64,000 nucleotides of DNA from Magicicada septendecula (GCA_034769895.1 CM068371.1:406951969-407015968); one strand, 5' to 3'. Counted from the first letter of the stretch, positions 34,677 to 48,067 are shown. The notes: generated by a model from the sequence alone, not told the origin. Numbers and translations: made by a program.

Positions 34677-37600
34677 ATAAAATCCCTAAGAGGACCGGTG
34701 AGGAACTGGTGCCAACAACCCCCCTTGGTTCTTACTCTTCATGGGTACACGACCCCCCTGGCTCGGCGACCATGGACGCATCTGAACGAGATCACTGGAC
34801 TTCTCCGTAAGAGATCCCAACACCGAAAAATTGAACAGACAAGTACCACAGCACACCTCGCCGTCTAACATGCTACCCCAAAAAATCCTCAATCCCTGGC
34901 TTAGATTATGCCAGATCCTCCACCGATATGTTTCCCCTTATATGCAAGCTGGGCTGCCTTTGGCAGATACTGGGCTCACACACACTCACATTACATACTG
35001 ACATTACATATTATAAAATTGAAAAATTTTTCAAAAGTTATTTAAATTGCAACCCATTGGTTATTTTCATGGAAAATCACTTCATAAATTTTGTATAAAT
35101 TTTAAATTATTCTCTTCACTGGTTTCTGTTTTTATTTAAAATAAATTGATTTAAACATTTCTTATAATTAAGAACATCCTTAACCTAACATGTGAATACT
35201 TAGAGTCTAACAATACAAGTCAATACAATAAATCAATAAACATAAACATGGGTAGTACACAAACAATAAAATAATCAAGGCTTAAAATATTCATTATCTG
35301 GCAGGCGAAAAATCAAGATTTTTTTTTCCAACAAATATTTTCCAAAAATTTTTAAATTCAAAAAAAATTTTAAATTTATTAAAATGTTTCCTTTACATAT
35401 AGAAATTATTTAGAATTTGTTTAAATTGATCAAAAACAAAAGTTGAATTAACTTCCATACCATTAACTTATATGACCTCACTGTCAGCTGACCAAAACTA
35501 GGTCAAGTCCACAACCTTGACCCACATACCTTATGTACAAGTTCTGTCTGAAAATACATTTAACATCTGCAACAAGCTAACTTGAAACACAAAACATAAT
35601 AAAATAAAACATTTAAAATAACAAAATATTATTATAAATAATAATCAAATTGACATTCAAATTATTTAAAATAAACACCTTCTAACTTTACATCTCCAAA
35701 TTTTATCATACTTTGTCACTGGTTTCAAAATAAAAATTTTATATGTTCAACTATAACTTTCTTCATTTAACAATTCCATTCTACATTACTTTGGGTGATT
35801 TAAATACTTATCTCATTTAATTTACTACTTGATCTGTATACATATATAATCTTTCTCCCTTTGACTCTACTACTAACAACTTTTACTAACATGACACCCG
35901 TCTCTATCAAAAACATCTCTCAAAACACTCTCTAACCCCAACTTATCATTAAACTCAATTCGCCACCTCTCTATATATAAAAAAAAAATACTCTCTAACC
36001 CTTTGTACTTAGGATACGTGTTTCCCCCCCCAAAAAAACTCATTTCCCATTATTTGGTCCCTGGATTCTACCTGAGGCGACCCCTTTCCCACTAAATCGG
36101 TCCCGTCCCGTCCCAACCTATCATTATGTTGCGGACTCCTACATTACACTACCCCCTACTACAAAATTGCCTTCCCCAAAAAATCTCAATCTTATTACCT
36201 CACTACAACCACAACAAAATAACATCATTAATTATAAACATCAATATATCACTCAAAACTCTGCATATATTCTCCACAACTACTGTGTCAACATCAATAC
36301 TCCTCAAAACTCTATAACATACATTAACTCAAAACAACATTACATTACTTCAAAACAATATTTTGATCTTTATTACTTCAACTCTGACTTCACTTGGACT
36401 GATCTACATGTCCCACCAAATATTCATCACCCAAAAACTATCTTTTATTAACTTTCACTGATTATTACTTTACTTCTCCCTCTATCAAATTATTTTTCTC
36501 ATTACTTTAAAATAGCATATTAATTACTTGGAACATTTACAACCAATATAACGGTGACATTTTATTGCTGATCAGCTGATATCCCTACCACAATGAAAAC
36601 ACATCTCAAAATTGAATAAATTACATGAAATACCTATATTTATTTATCCTTACTTCTCACCTCCTTGTTTCCCCTTTTTCTGATTCTAATACTTTATGTT
36701 AACCGCCTGCCAGTCAGTTTAATCATTTACTTAGTTGCAAACATACACAAATTATATAAAACATAGACTTTATATCAACTCTTATATCTAACCTGCTAAG
36801 CTACAATATTACCTTTAAAAATTATACAATGAACACCTTATAGTGAATGTATGAGCAGCTAGTTATTTAAACAGAACACAAGCATTTTATTGGATCAAAA
36901 TTTGAGTTAGCAATCTTTATGTTATCAAATTTAAATTCGTGACTCACCTGAGTCACCTCCCATCCACACACTCTATTGCAAGTTATGTAAGACTGTGGCG
37001 CCTTTTCGCTTCCACAAAGACGGCATATTTTGGAGTAGTTTGACCTCTCCGTGTCTTTGCTTTGGCAGTTACATTTAACGTTATGAATATCAGCATATTC
37101 TTGTCTATAATTAAACGCCCTTAAACGGGTCTACCACCTGGCCTTGCTGCCCCCATGCGGGCAGAGTGGTAGCCGCTGTTCCATAGTACCTGGATTTCCC
37201 CTAAATTTCACCCCCCATTTAATTTCTACTATATACCAATTTCAAGTCAGCTATGGTCAAGGGACTTGATATGACCATAGCTGGCCGCTAGCCAAATCCA
37301 CGATTAGTGCTGGTAAGGCAGTAATCGCCCGAAAAGTCGGGGAAATCTAACTTGCATTTCAGTGCCTGTTCCATTCATCATTGCTATGTGCGACACGAGC
37401 GTCTATCAGTGTGCAAATTAAGTTTACACGAAAAGAGTGTGTCGCACATTTTCGCCATTTTGGCCTCCGATGGAGGTAACACTCTCTGTTACCCCCAACC
37501 CATTTCACTATCTACGAGAGCACAGGCCACCCCCGCAATAGCAACTTAATAACTAACTAATTAAAAGTGATAAACTAAAACTTTCGACCATTGCAGTTCC

Positions 37601-38493
37601 ACACTCCACTGTTATCTCACTTCATTGAGCACCAATCTACCCCCCAAAATTATCCCCACATCTTGTATTGATAAGTTTTTACTTTATTTCACATCTTTTA
37701 AAACGTTCACATGCTCACTGATACTAAAACTTGACAATTATATTTGGTCACTTAATTCTAAAATTTATTTAAATTTAAAATTATAAACATCCAAAATATT
37801 TTGTTTGTTTTTTTTTTTTCAAAAGGAATATTTTTCTATTTACATTGGAGGCTGACTAACATTCCCAAAATCAAGATTAGTGCTGGTAGACAGTAATCAC
37901 CCGAAAAGTCGGGTTTTGCCGCAAAAAGAATCGGCACTAGGTAGATATGCTACGTGAATTCACGTCCCACCTCTGAACCACACTACCTCCCCCTCTCCTA
38001 CCATTTTTTCTAACCCGCCTTCTACCTTGTGCCAACCCCTCTTGCCACAAAATTCGTCTTTTCAGACTACACAGAACTATAACAAATGGCTAATTTTAAT
38101 TTTGCCATTGGTACTGAAACTTTTAAATTTGTATGCACTGCCTTTTATTTAGGTGCAGCCTCCATTATGTACAACACTCTAAGGCAGTGCAGGCACGTGA
38201 CAGGTACACCAAAACCGCTGCACCTGGAGTGTATTGAAAATTAATGCGTGTCACGTACCTTTTGGGGTCCCCCTCCCCGTTCAGATGTGTAGTTAATTTT
38301 CTACTTTATACCAATTTTGGTGGAGCCGGACCATCGTTGTTTTCACCGCCCGAAGGAAGATCCGCCAACCATGGCCCGCCTCCGAGTTCCGAATTCCACT
38401 GCTAGGACTGGTAAGATCGTGACCGCCTGAAAATGGGGGAGGATCCCTTCTGTAAGCATACAACAATATTTGAAATCTTATTTATAAACATAA
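34677..38493 (-). other. 3.8-kb 3' non-coding region of E
   Basis: No env-like or other ORF on the sense strand. Conserved islands: the hairpin with core GTGTTGGGATCTC (34795-34824); the 36980-37080 block related to A 1770-1880 and B 20190-20300; and three copies of an element with sense core CTTACCA (37290-37350, 37868-37916, 38390-38450), the first two able to form CGATTA/TAATCG-type stems with the core in the loop and some with an adjoining CCCGA/TCGGG hairpin. The rest is AT-rich. Confidence 0.6.
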
Positions 38494-41400
38494 TTAAAGT
38501 GACCGATATAATTTTAAATTCGTCGCATTTTGAGTACCTACTATTTCCTTCGTCGCTGGGTTCCTCAGCACATACGCATTCTGCATTTTTATTTCTACAA
38601 TTTCATATGGTCCTTCATACAACAAGAAAAACTTTTTTATTTCTCTATCTTGAGCACTGGACAAATCATGCCTTTTTACGAACACTAACTGACCTACCTC
38701 ATATTTGGTCCACTTACCCTTAGCATCATGTTTCTGTTTCCTTCGCTCTCCTCTCGTAAGTAAGTTCTCGTTTGCCAATCTAATTTTCATGTTTCTGTCC
38801 AAAACTCGACCTTCTGGTGGGTATTCGAAAAGTTGTTCCAATATCCTGGGCGGCCTTGTTCCCCTGATCAACTCATGCGGCGTAAATCCCGTGGATTCAT
38901 GGGTGGTACAATTCAGCCACTCCTCTACTTTCTTTATGTAGGATGGCCATTCTGTGTGTTTGGCTTGACAGTACGCCCGAAATATCCTACCAGTCTCTCT
39001 CATCACCCGTTCTGCTTGGTTCGACTCAGGATGATACACTGCCGTATGCTTGGGTATGATGCCTTCCCATCCAAGCGTCTGTCGCCACTTGCTGCTTATA
39101 AACTGTGGACCGTGGTCAGATAATATAATTTTCGGTTTTTCAACATTAATCATGTAGTCTTTTACTATTTTTTCACTGAGTACTTTACTTGTCGCTCTCT
39201 TAATGCTATATAATTTCACAAATTTTGAAAACGTGTCTAGAACTACAAATATATACAATACACCCCCTCTACCTCTGGGTAATGGTCCATATAAATCAAC
39301 CGCAACTAGATCAAACGGTCTCTCAACTTTTATGTAATTCATCTCCCCCTCTACTTTATAATTCACTACCTTCGATTTCTGACATAAATCACACACTCTC
39401 AACACTCTTCTGACTCTCCTCTCCATATTCTTAAATATACATGATTCTTTCAAAACATTTGCACATTTTCTCGCCCCAAAATGACCATACCTTATATGAC
39501 AATCCCAAACAATTTTATCTATTAACCCCTCGGGTATAACTAACCTCCAATCACGCTCCCCACTATCTACTTTTTTAAACAAAATACCTTGATATACTTG
39601 AAATCGCTTATTATATTCAGATCCCTCTACCTCCGTTTCTAAACTAACAATTACTTTACCCAGTTTACTATCAGATCTTTGCATATTTTTAATGTCACTT
39701 AATTCTTCACCAAAAATTCTATCTTCTCTAGTTAATCTAAAAATTTCTATCTCTTTAAGATCCCTACCGGTTTTATTGTGTATAACATCTACTCTAGAAA
39801 GTGTATCTGGTACCTTATTATCTGACCCCTTTATATACTCCCAGGAAAAGTTATATTCTTGTAAAGCTAATACCCACCTGGTTAATCTGCTATGCGTCAG
39901 CTTACATGTATTTAGGAATGATAACACCTTGTGGTCAGTCCGGATTATTGTTGTATTGCCTAGGATGTATGTCCGGAATTTACCCACGGCGAACACAATA
40001 CTTAAAAGTTCTTTTTCTGTCGTCGTATAATTTTTCTCAGCCGACAGCAGCGATCTACTGGCGAAGGCGATCGTTAGATGTTCCTTGTCGCAGCCCTCCT
40101 GGTAGAGCTCCGCCCCTAGCGCTACATTGCTGGCGTCGGTCTGCAAATAAAAAGTTTTATTAAAATCGGGATGATTCATCATAATCATGTGACTAAACTT
40201 TCTCTTAATTTCGTTGAATGCATTTCGTTCCGTATCTCCCCATTTCCACTGTTTATTTTTCTGCAGTACCGCACTTAGTTTGGATGTTGTGTGTGCGTAG
40301 TTCTCCTGAAATTTCCTGTAAAAATTGCATAGGCCTAAGAAACTTTGTAATTGCTTAATGTTTTTAGGTTCGGGGAATCGCATTATGGCTTCTACTTTGT
40401 CAGGGTTAGCTAATATCCCCTCCTGTGTAATAATAAATCCTAAGAAATGTATTTCTGTCTGCAGAAACTTAGACTTGTCCCAATTCACTGTTAAACCCCC
40501 TTTTTGTAGCTTATCTAATACATATTCTATGTGTTCTAAATGTTCAGTGAATGTTCTAGAAGCTATCAAGATATCATCGACATATACTGTTAAAAAGTCT
40601 AGATCCTTAGGTTGTAATATATTATCTAAACATTTAATAAAACTGGCAACACTGGTGTTTAACCCAAACGGTAAGCGTTTGAATTGGTAATTCTTACCGT
40701 TAAAAAGAAAAGCTGTGTATTTTCTGCTCTCTGCTGCTAATGGCACCTGCCAGTATCCAGCTGTCAGGTCTAAGGACGTCATGTATTTGACTCCGCTGAA
40801 CTTCTGTAAAATCTCATTAATGGGTTCCGGAGATTCCCGGTCAGGTATAATAATTTGATTAATTTTTCTGGCATCTAAACATAACCTTACCTTCCCATCC
40901 TTTTTAATCACTACTACCAAAGGATTTGAGTAAGGTGATACTGAGCGTTCAATTATGTCGCCCTGCATCATCCGGTCTAGTTCCTCCTGTACAGCCCTCC
41001 TCTTTGAAAACGGCACCGGGTAACTCCTCTGCATGTATGGTGCGTGGTCCCGAACTTTCAGCTCACAGATGTAGTCCTTCGCTTTCCCTGGTGATTCATC
41101 AAACACCTCTCTGAACCGCTCCACAACTGCCCACAGCTCCTCTCGCTGAGTATTTCCTACAACTGTATCTTCATTAAAAAATTTGTTGGCTCTATCTGCC
41201 CACACACTCTCATTACTCTCATGCATTTCTCCCTCCTCATTCTCTAGGCTATCACTCTCTCGACATATATTTATTTTGGTCTCTATCTCTCCATCGCCTA
41301 TCTGCTTATGTAACATTTTTATGCCCGTGACTTTACTCTCATTTACTACTTTCTTAAACTCTATTCTGACTGGTTTATTTCCCTTTTCAAATTTTACTAT

Positions 41401-41871
41401 TTGTTTATTGAAATCTATTACTGCTCCGTTTCTCTCCAAAAAATCATTTCCCAAAATTACATCTAGACTCAACCCTTTAACTACTAGAAAAGTGTTTTCA
41501 AACTCAACTTCATTTATTAGAATATTTAATTGTACTTGTCTGGTTATTCTCTTACTTCTCACCCCAGTTACCCCCACTACTGTAACCCCCGGAACTGGTA
41601 ATGATGGTATATCTTTATTTATCTCTTTTAATTCCCCCATGAAATTTTCAGAAATTACTGAGATCTCGCTACCGGTATCAATTAAAGTTTTATAATTCTT
41701 ACCTTCAATGTTAATTGTCACCTCAGTCAATCCTGTTCTGCGTTCCATCACCTTGTTCTCCTCTTCTTCTAACAATTCTTTTGCCATGTCCACCTTGATA
41801 ACTTTGTTCGCGTATTCGTTGGTTACTTGGACCCGGTTCTCCGTTGACAATGGTTGGGCCCGCTTCTCCAT
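38494..41871 (-). CDS. pol: E Pol polyprotein: PR-RT-RH-IN, apparently intact
   Basis: 1125 codons from the ATG at 41871, seven bases after the gag stop. Domains: protease with LIDTGSEIS (Asp about 65) and DVILGNDFLERNGAVID; reverse transcriptase with SPYSNPLVVVIKKDGKVRLC, the catalytic YVDD at 430-433 and SFLGLCNFYRKFQ; RNase H with TDAS (578-581), TEKE and DH; integrase with H792, H797, C827, C830 and the core D859, D919, E954 (35 residues between the last two, DD35E); then GPY/F-type LLYEGPYEI. No chromodomain and no env. All catalytic residues are present, so the enzyme set could be active if expressed. It is also the likeliest source of enzymes for pol-less relatives (inference). Confidence 0.93.
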   Translation of the reverse strand: MEKRAQPLSTENRVQVTNEYANKVIKVDMAKELLEEEENKVMERRTGLTEVTINIEGKNYKTLIDTGSEISVISENFMGELKEINKDIPSLPVPGVTVVGVTGVRSKRITRQVQLNILINEVEFENTFLVVKGLSLDVILGNDFLERNGAVIDFNKQIVKFEKGNKPVRIEFKKVVNESKVTGIKMLHKQIGDGEIETKINICRESDSLENEEGEMHESNESVWADRANKFFNEDTVVGNTQREELWAVVERFREVFDESPGKAKDYICELKVRDHAPYMQRSYPVPFSKRRAVQEELDRMMQGDIIERSVSPYSNPLVVVIKKDGKVRLCLDARKINQIIIPDRESPEPINEILQKFSGVKYMTSLDLTAGYWQVPLAAESRKYTAFLFNGKNYQFKRLPFGLNTSVASFIKCLDNILQPKDLDFLTVYVDDILIASRTFTEHLEHIEYVLDKLQKGGLTVNWDKSKFLQTEIHFLGFIITQEGILANPDKVEAIMRFPEPKNIKQLQSFLGLCNFYRKFQENYAHTTSKLSAVLQKNKQWKWGDTERNAFNEIKRKFSHMIMMNHPDFNKTFYLQTDASNVALGAELYQEGCDKEHLTIAFASRSLLSAEKNYTTTEKELLSIVFAVGKFRTYILGNTTIIRTDHKVLSFLNTCKLTHSRLTRWVLALQEYNFSWEYIKGSDNKVPDTLSRVDVIHNKTGRDLKEIEIFRLTREDRIFGEELSDIKNMQRSDSKLGKVIVSLETEVEGSEYNKRFQVYQGILFKKVDSGERDWRLVIPEGLIDKIVWDCHIRYGHFGARKCANVLKESCIFKNMERRVRRVLRVCDLCQKSKVVNYKVEGEMNYIKVERPFDLVAVDLYGPLPRGRGGVLYIFVVLDTFSKFVKLYSIKRATSKVLSEKIVKDYMINVEKPKIILSDHGPQFISSKWRQTLGWEGIIPKHTAVYHPESNQAERVMRETGRIFRAYCQAKHTEWPSYIKKVEEWLNCTTHESTGFTPHELIRGTRPPRILEQLFEYPPEGRVLDRNMKIRLANENLLTRGERRKQKHDAKGKWTKYEVGQLVFVKRHDLSSAQDREIKKFFLLYEGPYEIVEIKMQNAYVLRNPATKEIVGTQNATNLKLYRSL

Positions 41872-41878
41872 TGCTTCC

Positions 41879-43617
41879 TTAGTTTCCCGTGGATGGACCT
41901 GCTACGGCTGGATGATTTCCTCCTCTTCCTCTATTATAATGTCCTCCTCCTCTTGGCGCTCCTCTATAAAATTCTCCCCCCCTCGACTGTTGATTTGGTG
42001 GTGGGTTCGTTCTCTCGTTCCTGGCGCACTCCCTGTTTCGATGACATCTGAAACAATTGGTTCTATTAGCATAATTGTCTGTGTCACATTCTCTACACCT
42101 CCAACTCTTGCCCCTATTGTCAAAACTTCCTCCCCGTGCTCCTCTATGAAAATTCTGTGTATAGTTCCCTCCATTGTGCATATTAGTTTGTTGTATACGT
42201 CTGCTGTCTTCCTGGTCCTTAATATTCTGAAAAACATCCAATATTTTTTCTAATTCATTGATATCACTTACCTCTCTGGTCATTAACGTTATCTGTACTT
42301 CCCTCGATAGATGCTTACTGATGTGACGTACAAACGACTGGAATGGCAACGGTGGTTCTAAGTACTTAGCTTCATTGTATAGCTTCATGGTATACACGGT
42401 AATATTACGGTTGTTTCTCCCAAAGCTCCCGGTTCCCATTATTTGACTTCATAGTATCTCCTGCTCCTCCTCCGACCAGTATTTATTCCGAAAGGCTTTT
42501 TCAAAATCTTCATACCTCTCCCATTCGTTTCGATGTGTCTCCGCCCATATCTCCGAATTGCCCTTAAAACATTTCAAAATTTTTATAAGTTTAACTTCCC
42601 AACTGCTACCATTAAATCTGTCAAATTCCCGTACTTGATTCAAAAATTGCATTGGATGCACTCCCGATTTTCACTACTAAAAGTTTCTAATTCTATTTCA
42701 TTGTTTGTGTCTCGTGTCATGAATATGCGTTCAGTAACATTATTTAAATTTTGGTTTCTTACTAAACTTAATTCGTCTCTCATACTACTAATGTTTTGTT
42801 CAGTTGACTCGAACTTATTGTGATTTACACTTTCAATAACATTCACTGTTTCTTGGATTGCTTGTATGTCTGTTTTACAAGTACTTTCTACCTCATTTCT
42901 AACATTTTTTACTATTGCTATTTGTGATTCTAATTCACTGCTGCTGTTATCTATAACATGTATTGTGTTAGTTAAGCACTGCATCTCACTCTCAATACTC
43001 TCAACTTTATCACCTACTTTACTTACAAAATTTTCTAATTTGTCATTTACTGTAATTATTTGTTGTCCAATTTCTTTCTGATTGGATTCTAACATATTCG
43101 TTTTGCTGTCTACCACACACACATACTCTCTCAACTCATCTGTTTCTCTTTTTGTTTCACTACGTATTTCATTCATTCGGTCCTCAATGCTACACAGTGA
43201 ATTAGTTAATACGTCAAACTTAGCATCATTTATGTCAAAACGTTTATTCAATTTAGTCTCATTTATGTCAAAACGACTATTCATGTCGCTACTTATTACA
43301 TTGAATTTGTTCTCAAAAATTTTTTCGTTATTGTCAAAACGTTTATTTAATTCTTTAAACTTGTTATTCTGTTCATCGAATTTTGTATTGAAATCGCTAT
43401 TGTTCATATCAAATCTATTGTTAATGAGATTAAATAAATCATTTAATGACAACTCTTTTTCTCTTGTATTTATTTTACTTGGTACGGGAGTAGAAATCGC
43501 TCCCGGCGAACTAATTACAGATATTTCTACATTGTGCTCGTCTATTGACCTTGCTTCTGTTTGAATACCAGAGTCGGTCTGTCTGTCAGAGAGGCTGATT
43601 TCATTATTATCTGCCAT
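41879..43617 (-). pseudogene. gag: E Gag, coiled coil + capsid-like + RanBP2-type zinc finger
   Basis: Three pieces: 43617-42640 (DSGIQTE motif, then a long coiled coil from SLNDLFNLINNRFDMN), 42661-42449 (capsid-like HPMQFLNQVREFDRF, KCFKGNSEIWAE, FRNKYWSEEEQEIL), and 42439-41879 (NEAKYLEPPLPFQSFVRHIS, a zinc finger, an RG-rich tail). Comparison with H shows a frameshift near 42650 and a stop near 42447. The finger (42044-42103) fits W-x-C-x2-C-x3-N-x6-C-x2-C exactly, the RanBP2/NZF pattern, not CCHC. The tail has repeated RGG/GRG as in RNA-binding proteins. The gag breaks mean E needs Gag from elsewhere. Confidence 0.82.
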
Positions 43618-43807
43618 TCTTTATAATTGATATTCAGAATATTTTAATTAATCTAATTAATTAATTTAATTAATTTTTTGTAATGTACTTTCTATATTAC
43701 TTTCTCATATTAACTTTGCGTACATAACGCATTTTTATTTTACTACGCTAACCTAACACATGTTTGCATCCTCGTAGATGTGGAATTTAATTAATTAATT
43801 TAAATTC

Positions 43808-43825
43808 GTGCCTGTCACGGGGCCA
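43808..43825 (-). other. Primer binding site of E
   Basis: The minus strand TGGCCCCGTGACAGGCAC follows the LTR end by one base. It is unlike the Lys-type sites of A, B and F. Confidence 0.7.
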
Positions 43826-43826
43826 T

Positions 43827-44545
43827 TGTTCTACTTTATTCCAATTTAAATATATTAAATACAAAATTACACAATTTCCACCTACCTGCCAAGCTTCTAT
43901 TAAGGTCCAGGATCCAATCACATGAACATCAGATGCAAACCTGTGTTAAGGTTATCGAAATAACTGATTCTACACATCGTTATGAAGAGAAATAATTAGC
44001 TTTAATGATCAACTATTGCCATTTTAAATTTTTGTTTATCAAATACAGTTACGTACATGCTTTTCAAATATGGTGTAATTCTTGTTCATACATCTAACTA
44101 CAGTGCTTAACTATAATTACTTACTTTAACGAAGATAGCCCAGCCTGCTCACGCACTCTCACATTCTAAAAAACATAATAAACCCCCCTTTTTACTTTGA
44201 TTGATTAATGTAATACATGATATAATCTCCCCGCCGGCAACGCGTGTATCCGCGACCTCGTGGTCGCTACTTGGTGAGTTTGTAGTTGTCCCGAAAATAA
44301 AAAAAAATATCAAATTGGTAGGTTACTGTCCTGTACTTATTCACCCATCACGTCCACTGGTTGAAATAACGATTGAATCACTTTTACTGCATTACATGTT
44401 TAAATTTTGAGAGGAGCTACCTCTCTAAGTAAACCGGCCGGTTACGCTGGGGACGAACAACTGCGCAACTTACTTGACGAGCAGGAGGAAACAGTGTTCC
44501 ACGGCCATCAGATCTCGTCGGCGTTCAAGGTTGATTTGTTACAGT
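43827..44545 (-). repeat. 5' LTR of E, inner part
   Basis: Matches 33455-34171. Interrupted at CAGT by G. Confidence 0.92.
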
Positions 44546-47500
44546 TGTAATAAAATTTAAATAAGTGTCTGTGTGTTGATGATAAAAGCTATTATGGAGT
44601 ATGAGACTCCGATGTAATCAAGCCCCTCTGTTTGGACTAGCCAATTTGTAATAAAATAAATAAGATTGATGTGTGAATCTGTAAGTTGTAAGGTGTTTAA
44701 TTGGTGTGGCTCTCGACGTCTTACTGGTCTGAAACACTTCCTTAAGTTTCCCAGCTGGTCGATTCCCAACGGTAGCAAGACTGGTCGAGTAGCGTAATGT
44801 CGATGAAGTAATATATATGTTCAGCTTGGCCGAAAGTTTCAAAACAAAATTTATTGTTTTGAAGGAAATTAAAAAAAAAATTATGTTTATAAAAAAAAAT
44901 AATTATTAAAAAATTTTTTTTTAATTTTCTTAATTAATTAATTAGGATCAATTAATTAATATAGGGCTGTGAAGTTTTAAACAATGTAATGCTCTTCTGA
45001 AAATTTTTATTAAAGTTTTAGTATATTTTAAATAAGCTATCACCACTCATAAGACTGTCTTCAAACCAATCGATACTTGTTTACCTTTTTATTTTAGGTT
45101 ATCTTCACTTACGGGTGGTAAAGTCCTTGTAGATTATCAATTAGAATTATATTATTGGTAATTAGTATTATTGAAGAAATAAAGAACTATTAAGTATTGA
45201 AAAGTATTAATGTTTTTTATTAAGTAATAGCAATATTGACTCTTATCGATTAGTATCGATTCTCAGGATATCGAAAAAAGTTACAAGTATATGATATAAA
45301 AATTATATAGGGTTCTTTAAACAGCCAGTTATTATCAAAGTCAGAGAAATCGGGCTAATATTTAAAAAGTATAACGTTACAATCAAATTAATAGTTATTA
45401 ATAAACACAGACATTGAATAATAAATTGTAAATATAATAATTGTTTTCACCAAACAGCTGTGCTGAACAAAGAAGAAGGCACTGAGATCGTCAAAGCAAA
45501 TGGCCGCCGTCAAGTTGATCTAAAATGTTGCTCGTTCCTGCTGCATTCCAAATAATGTATTTTGAAGCAATATTCCTGTTCTTGTGTCTGCAAATCTCTT
45601 GTTATATGTTGTGTAGTGACTGGTGTAGTGATTCTGGGTTGTATTTAGTATGTCTGTGTAATTATAAGTCAAAACACTTTTCCCAATTCCGACACTAATT
45701 TGGTTAATGTGTTATACAGTTTTGTGGTGTTTTTCAGAGTAGATTTATATTGTTCTGTGTTATGGAGTGTTACTTGATAGTTTCTGTTATAATATGATAG
45801 TTTCAGAAGTATTTTACAAGTCACTCGCGATTTCACAATAACTCACTATACACTCGCTTTGTATGACGATTATAGGTTAGGTTATCCACGTTATCAAACG
45901 TATGTCATGTTAACCGTTCAACTACCAATAATTAACTAACTGTTTCCTTCAGTTTCAATTAAACTCTTAGCCCATATAATATTATCCTTAACATTGTTCA
46001 AAAATATTTTCACATCCTGTGAATACTTTATATTTTCACTATATGAATGCATAAACTTTGGTTATTTGTCAATTTTATTCACTAGATTTGATTTAAATTA
46101 ATCTTTCAGTTCATTCTGGTTATTTTCAGATTAAATAATGCCATTTTATAGTGTTTTCTGTCCAAAAAATAGTAATTTTACTTTCAGTTTGGTATACAAA
46201 CTGTTTGGAAGTCAAAACATTAAAATTTACTTCCTGTCATTATATAAATTCAGCCATTTTATCAGTTATATTTAATATTAATAATTCTATATTGTATTAA
46301 AAGGTTCCTATTCCCTTATTTTCTGGTAATTAATTGAATTAGTTGTATTCTGAAACATTATTCTGAAATATATGACTCCCATGTCTAAATTTCTGAGTTT
46401 AGTCATTTTTATTTTTTATTCATAATTCTGAATATAATTTATTAAAATCTCTCTAAATGGTATGTGCAATTATATGGCATGATCTCAAGTTTATTTTGTC
46501 TAAACCCCTTTTGTTTATTTGCATTTAATTGAGCAATTTCTCTGTTTTGATGAAGTTTGGTTTCCATTCTTTTGGCCTATGATTTTTTAAACAATTTTTC
46601 TTACAAAATATTTTACAAACAAATATATGATGTGTGATACCCTCTCTGACTTTTACAAATAGTATTATAAATTAAACATGCTTTCAAATTACACAAAAAC
46701 AACTAGTATTGGCCACAATACAAACAATAGTCAAACAGAATAAAGAATATTTTTTTTAAATAAATGGTTGTCTTCAAATCAGACATTTTGCAACAAAATT
46801 CCCATTTCCAACATGGAAATATGGTTTACAACAAAGGTTTTTTACTAACTAACATCTTAATTACTCTCTACTATTTACAAGTGGTAACTATTTTTATAGT
46901 TCTGATGTTAGTTGTTTCAGACCCAAACAAATGGCCTTATATCTAATACATTTTTAAACATTCTTGTACTATATACATAAAAAACCTTATATTTATATTC
47001 TTATTTCTAACTATTATTATAAGTAGGATTCTACAGTTTTTATACCGTCTTTTACATTGTCTTTGGGTAATTGTACCCTGTCATTAACAAATAAATAGTA
47101 TTAATTGTTCAAAAAGTATAATGACATCTGTTTTTCTTTTTTCATGTAAAACAAAATGTTATTTTAAACAGATTCATGTCTTATGAACAACATATTGTCA
47201 CAGTATACATTTTAAGTCATTGAAAAATGCATATTTCATTGCATCCAATGTTTGTGATTGCCAAGAATGAAACACAAGGTTCATTTTTTATAATACCCAA
47301 AACTATCACTGGTTCACTTTCACTTATATATTATGTTAATGCTAAATGGTCGTATAGTCTTATCAACATAATAAATTGGTTAGCGTTTTTCAATGGAGAT
47401 TTGTTCCATGGGTACTATATTATTGTTTCATCTTAGTTCACAGGAAACTTTTACTTTGTTCACTTCTCTCTCTTAAATTTATATACATGTGGTTTTTATT

Positions 47501-48063
47501 TCGTTATACTTTTGTTTTTAGATATTTATTTTGGGGATATAGGGATTTGGGTGTCTTTTATAAGAGCATGACATCTTCTTCAGGATGCTGCCCTCTTCTT
47601 CTTTCTTCAGTCTTCTTTTCTCCTGCCTTCTGGGACTGGTATCTTCTCCATCTTCTTCTTGTTGCCATCAGGTTTCTTGGGATCTTCTCCATCTTCTTCT
47701 TTATTACAGAAATACACAACCTGTATTGGTTGATCTTGGCTTATTTTAGGGTTTCTATTCTATTTATTCTCCCTTGTTGTGGGTTTGGTCATATTGTGTA
47801 CTGCTTTGTTATTTACTATTTTACCTTCCTGGGTTATACCTTGAAAACCTTTGGTTATGAGACTGGTCTTGGATGACTCATCACTAGTAACTCCTTTTAC
47901 TTGAACTTGTATTTACTTTATAATAATGATTTCTTTCCACAGTTGCTATGAATTAATCTATTTATATTAAACTTAATGCTTTCTTCCAACTTTAAATATT
48001 ATAACTTCATTATTCTAATGATCAATTGCCATTCAATATTATGCATACATCTGTCACGCTACA
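44546..48063. mobile_element. Insertion G: 3.5-kb non-coding LTR-type unit (solo LTR?)
   Basis: Target duplication CAGT (44542-44545, 48064-48067) and TG...CA ends (TGTAATAAAA ... CGCTACA). No pol or gag motif in six frames and no terminal direct repeats, so a long solo LTR is the simplest reading; a non-coding derivative is the alternative. An imperfect repeat of the first bases (TGTAATAAAA) lies about 100 bp inside. A Phe/Leu-rich 166-codon frame at 47376-47876 looks like a product of T-rich DNA. Confidence 0.65.
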
Positions 48064-48067
48064 CAGT

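Noticed and set aside
34622..38493. Env gene between pol and the 3' LTR of E
   Set aside because: No sense-strand frame longer than about 70 codons, no signal peptide or transmembrane segment.
47376..47876. 166-codon hydrophobic ORF in insertion G (possible membrane protein)
   Set aside because: T-rich DNA gives Phe/Leu-rich frames by chance; no pattern of spaced helices, no relative, and it lies in a non-coding LTR-like unit.
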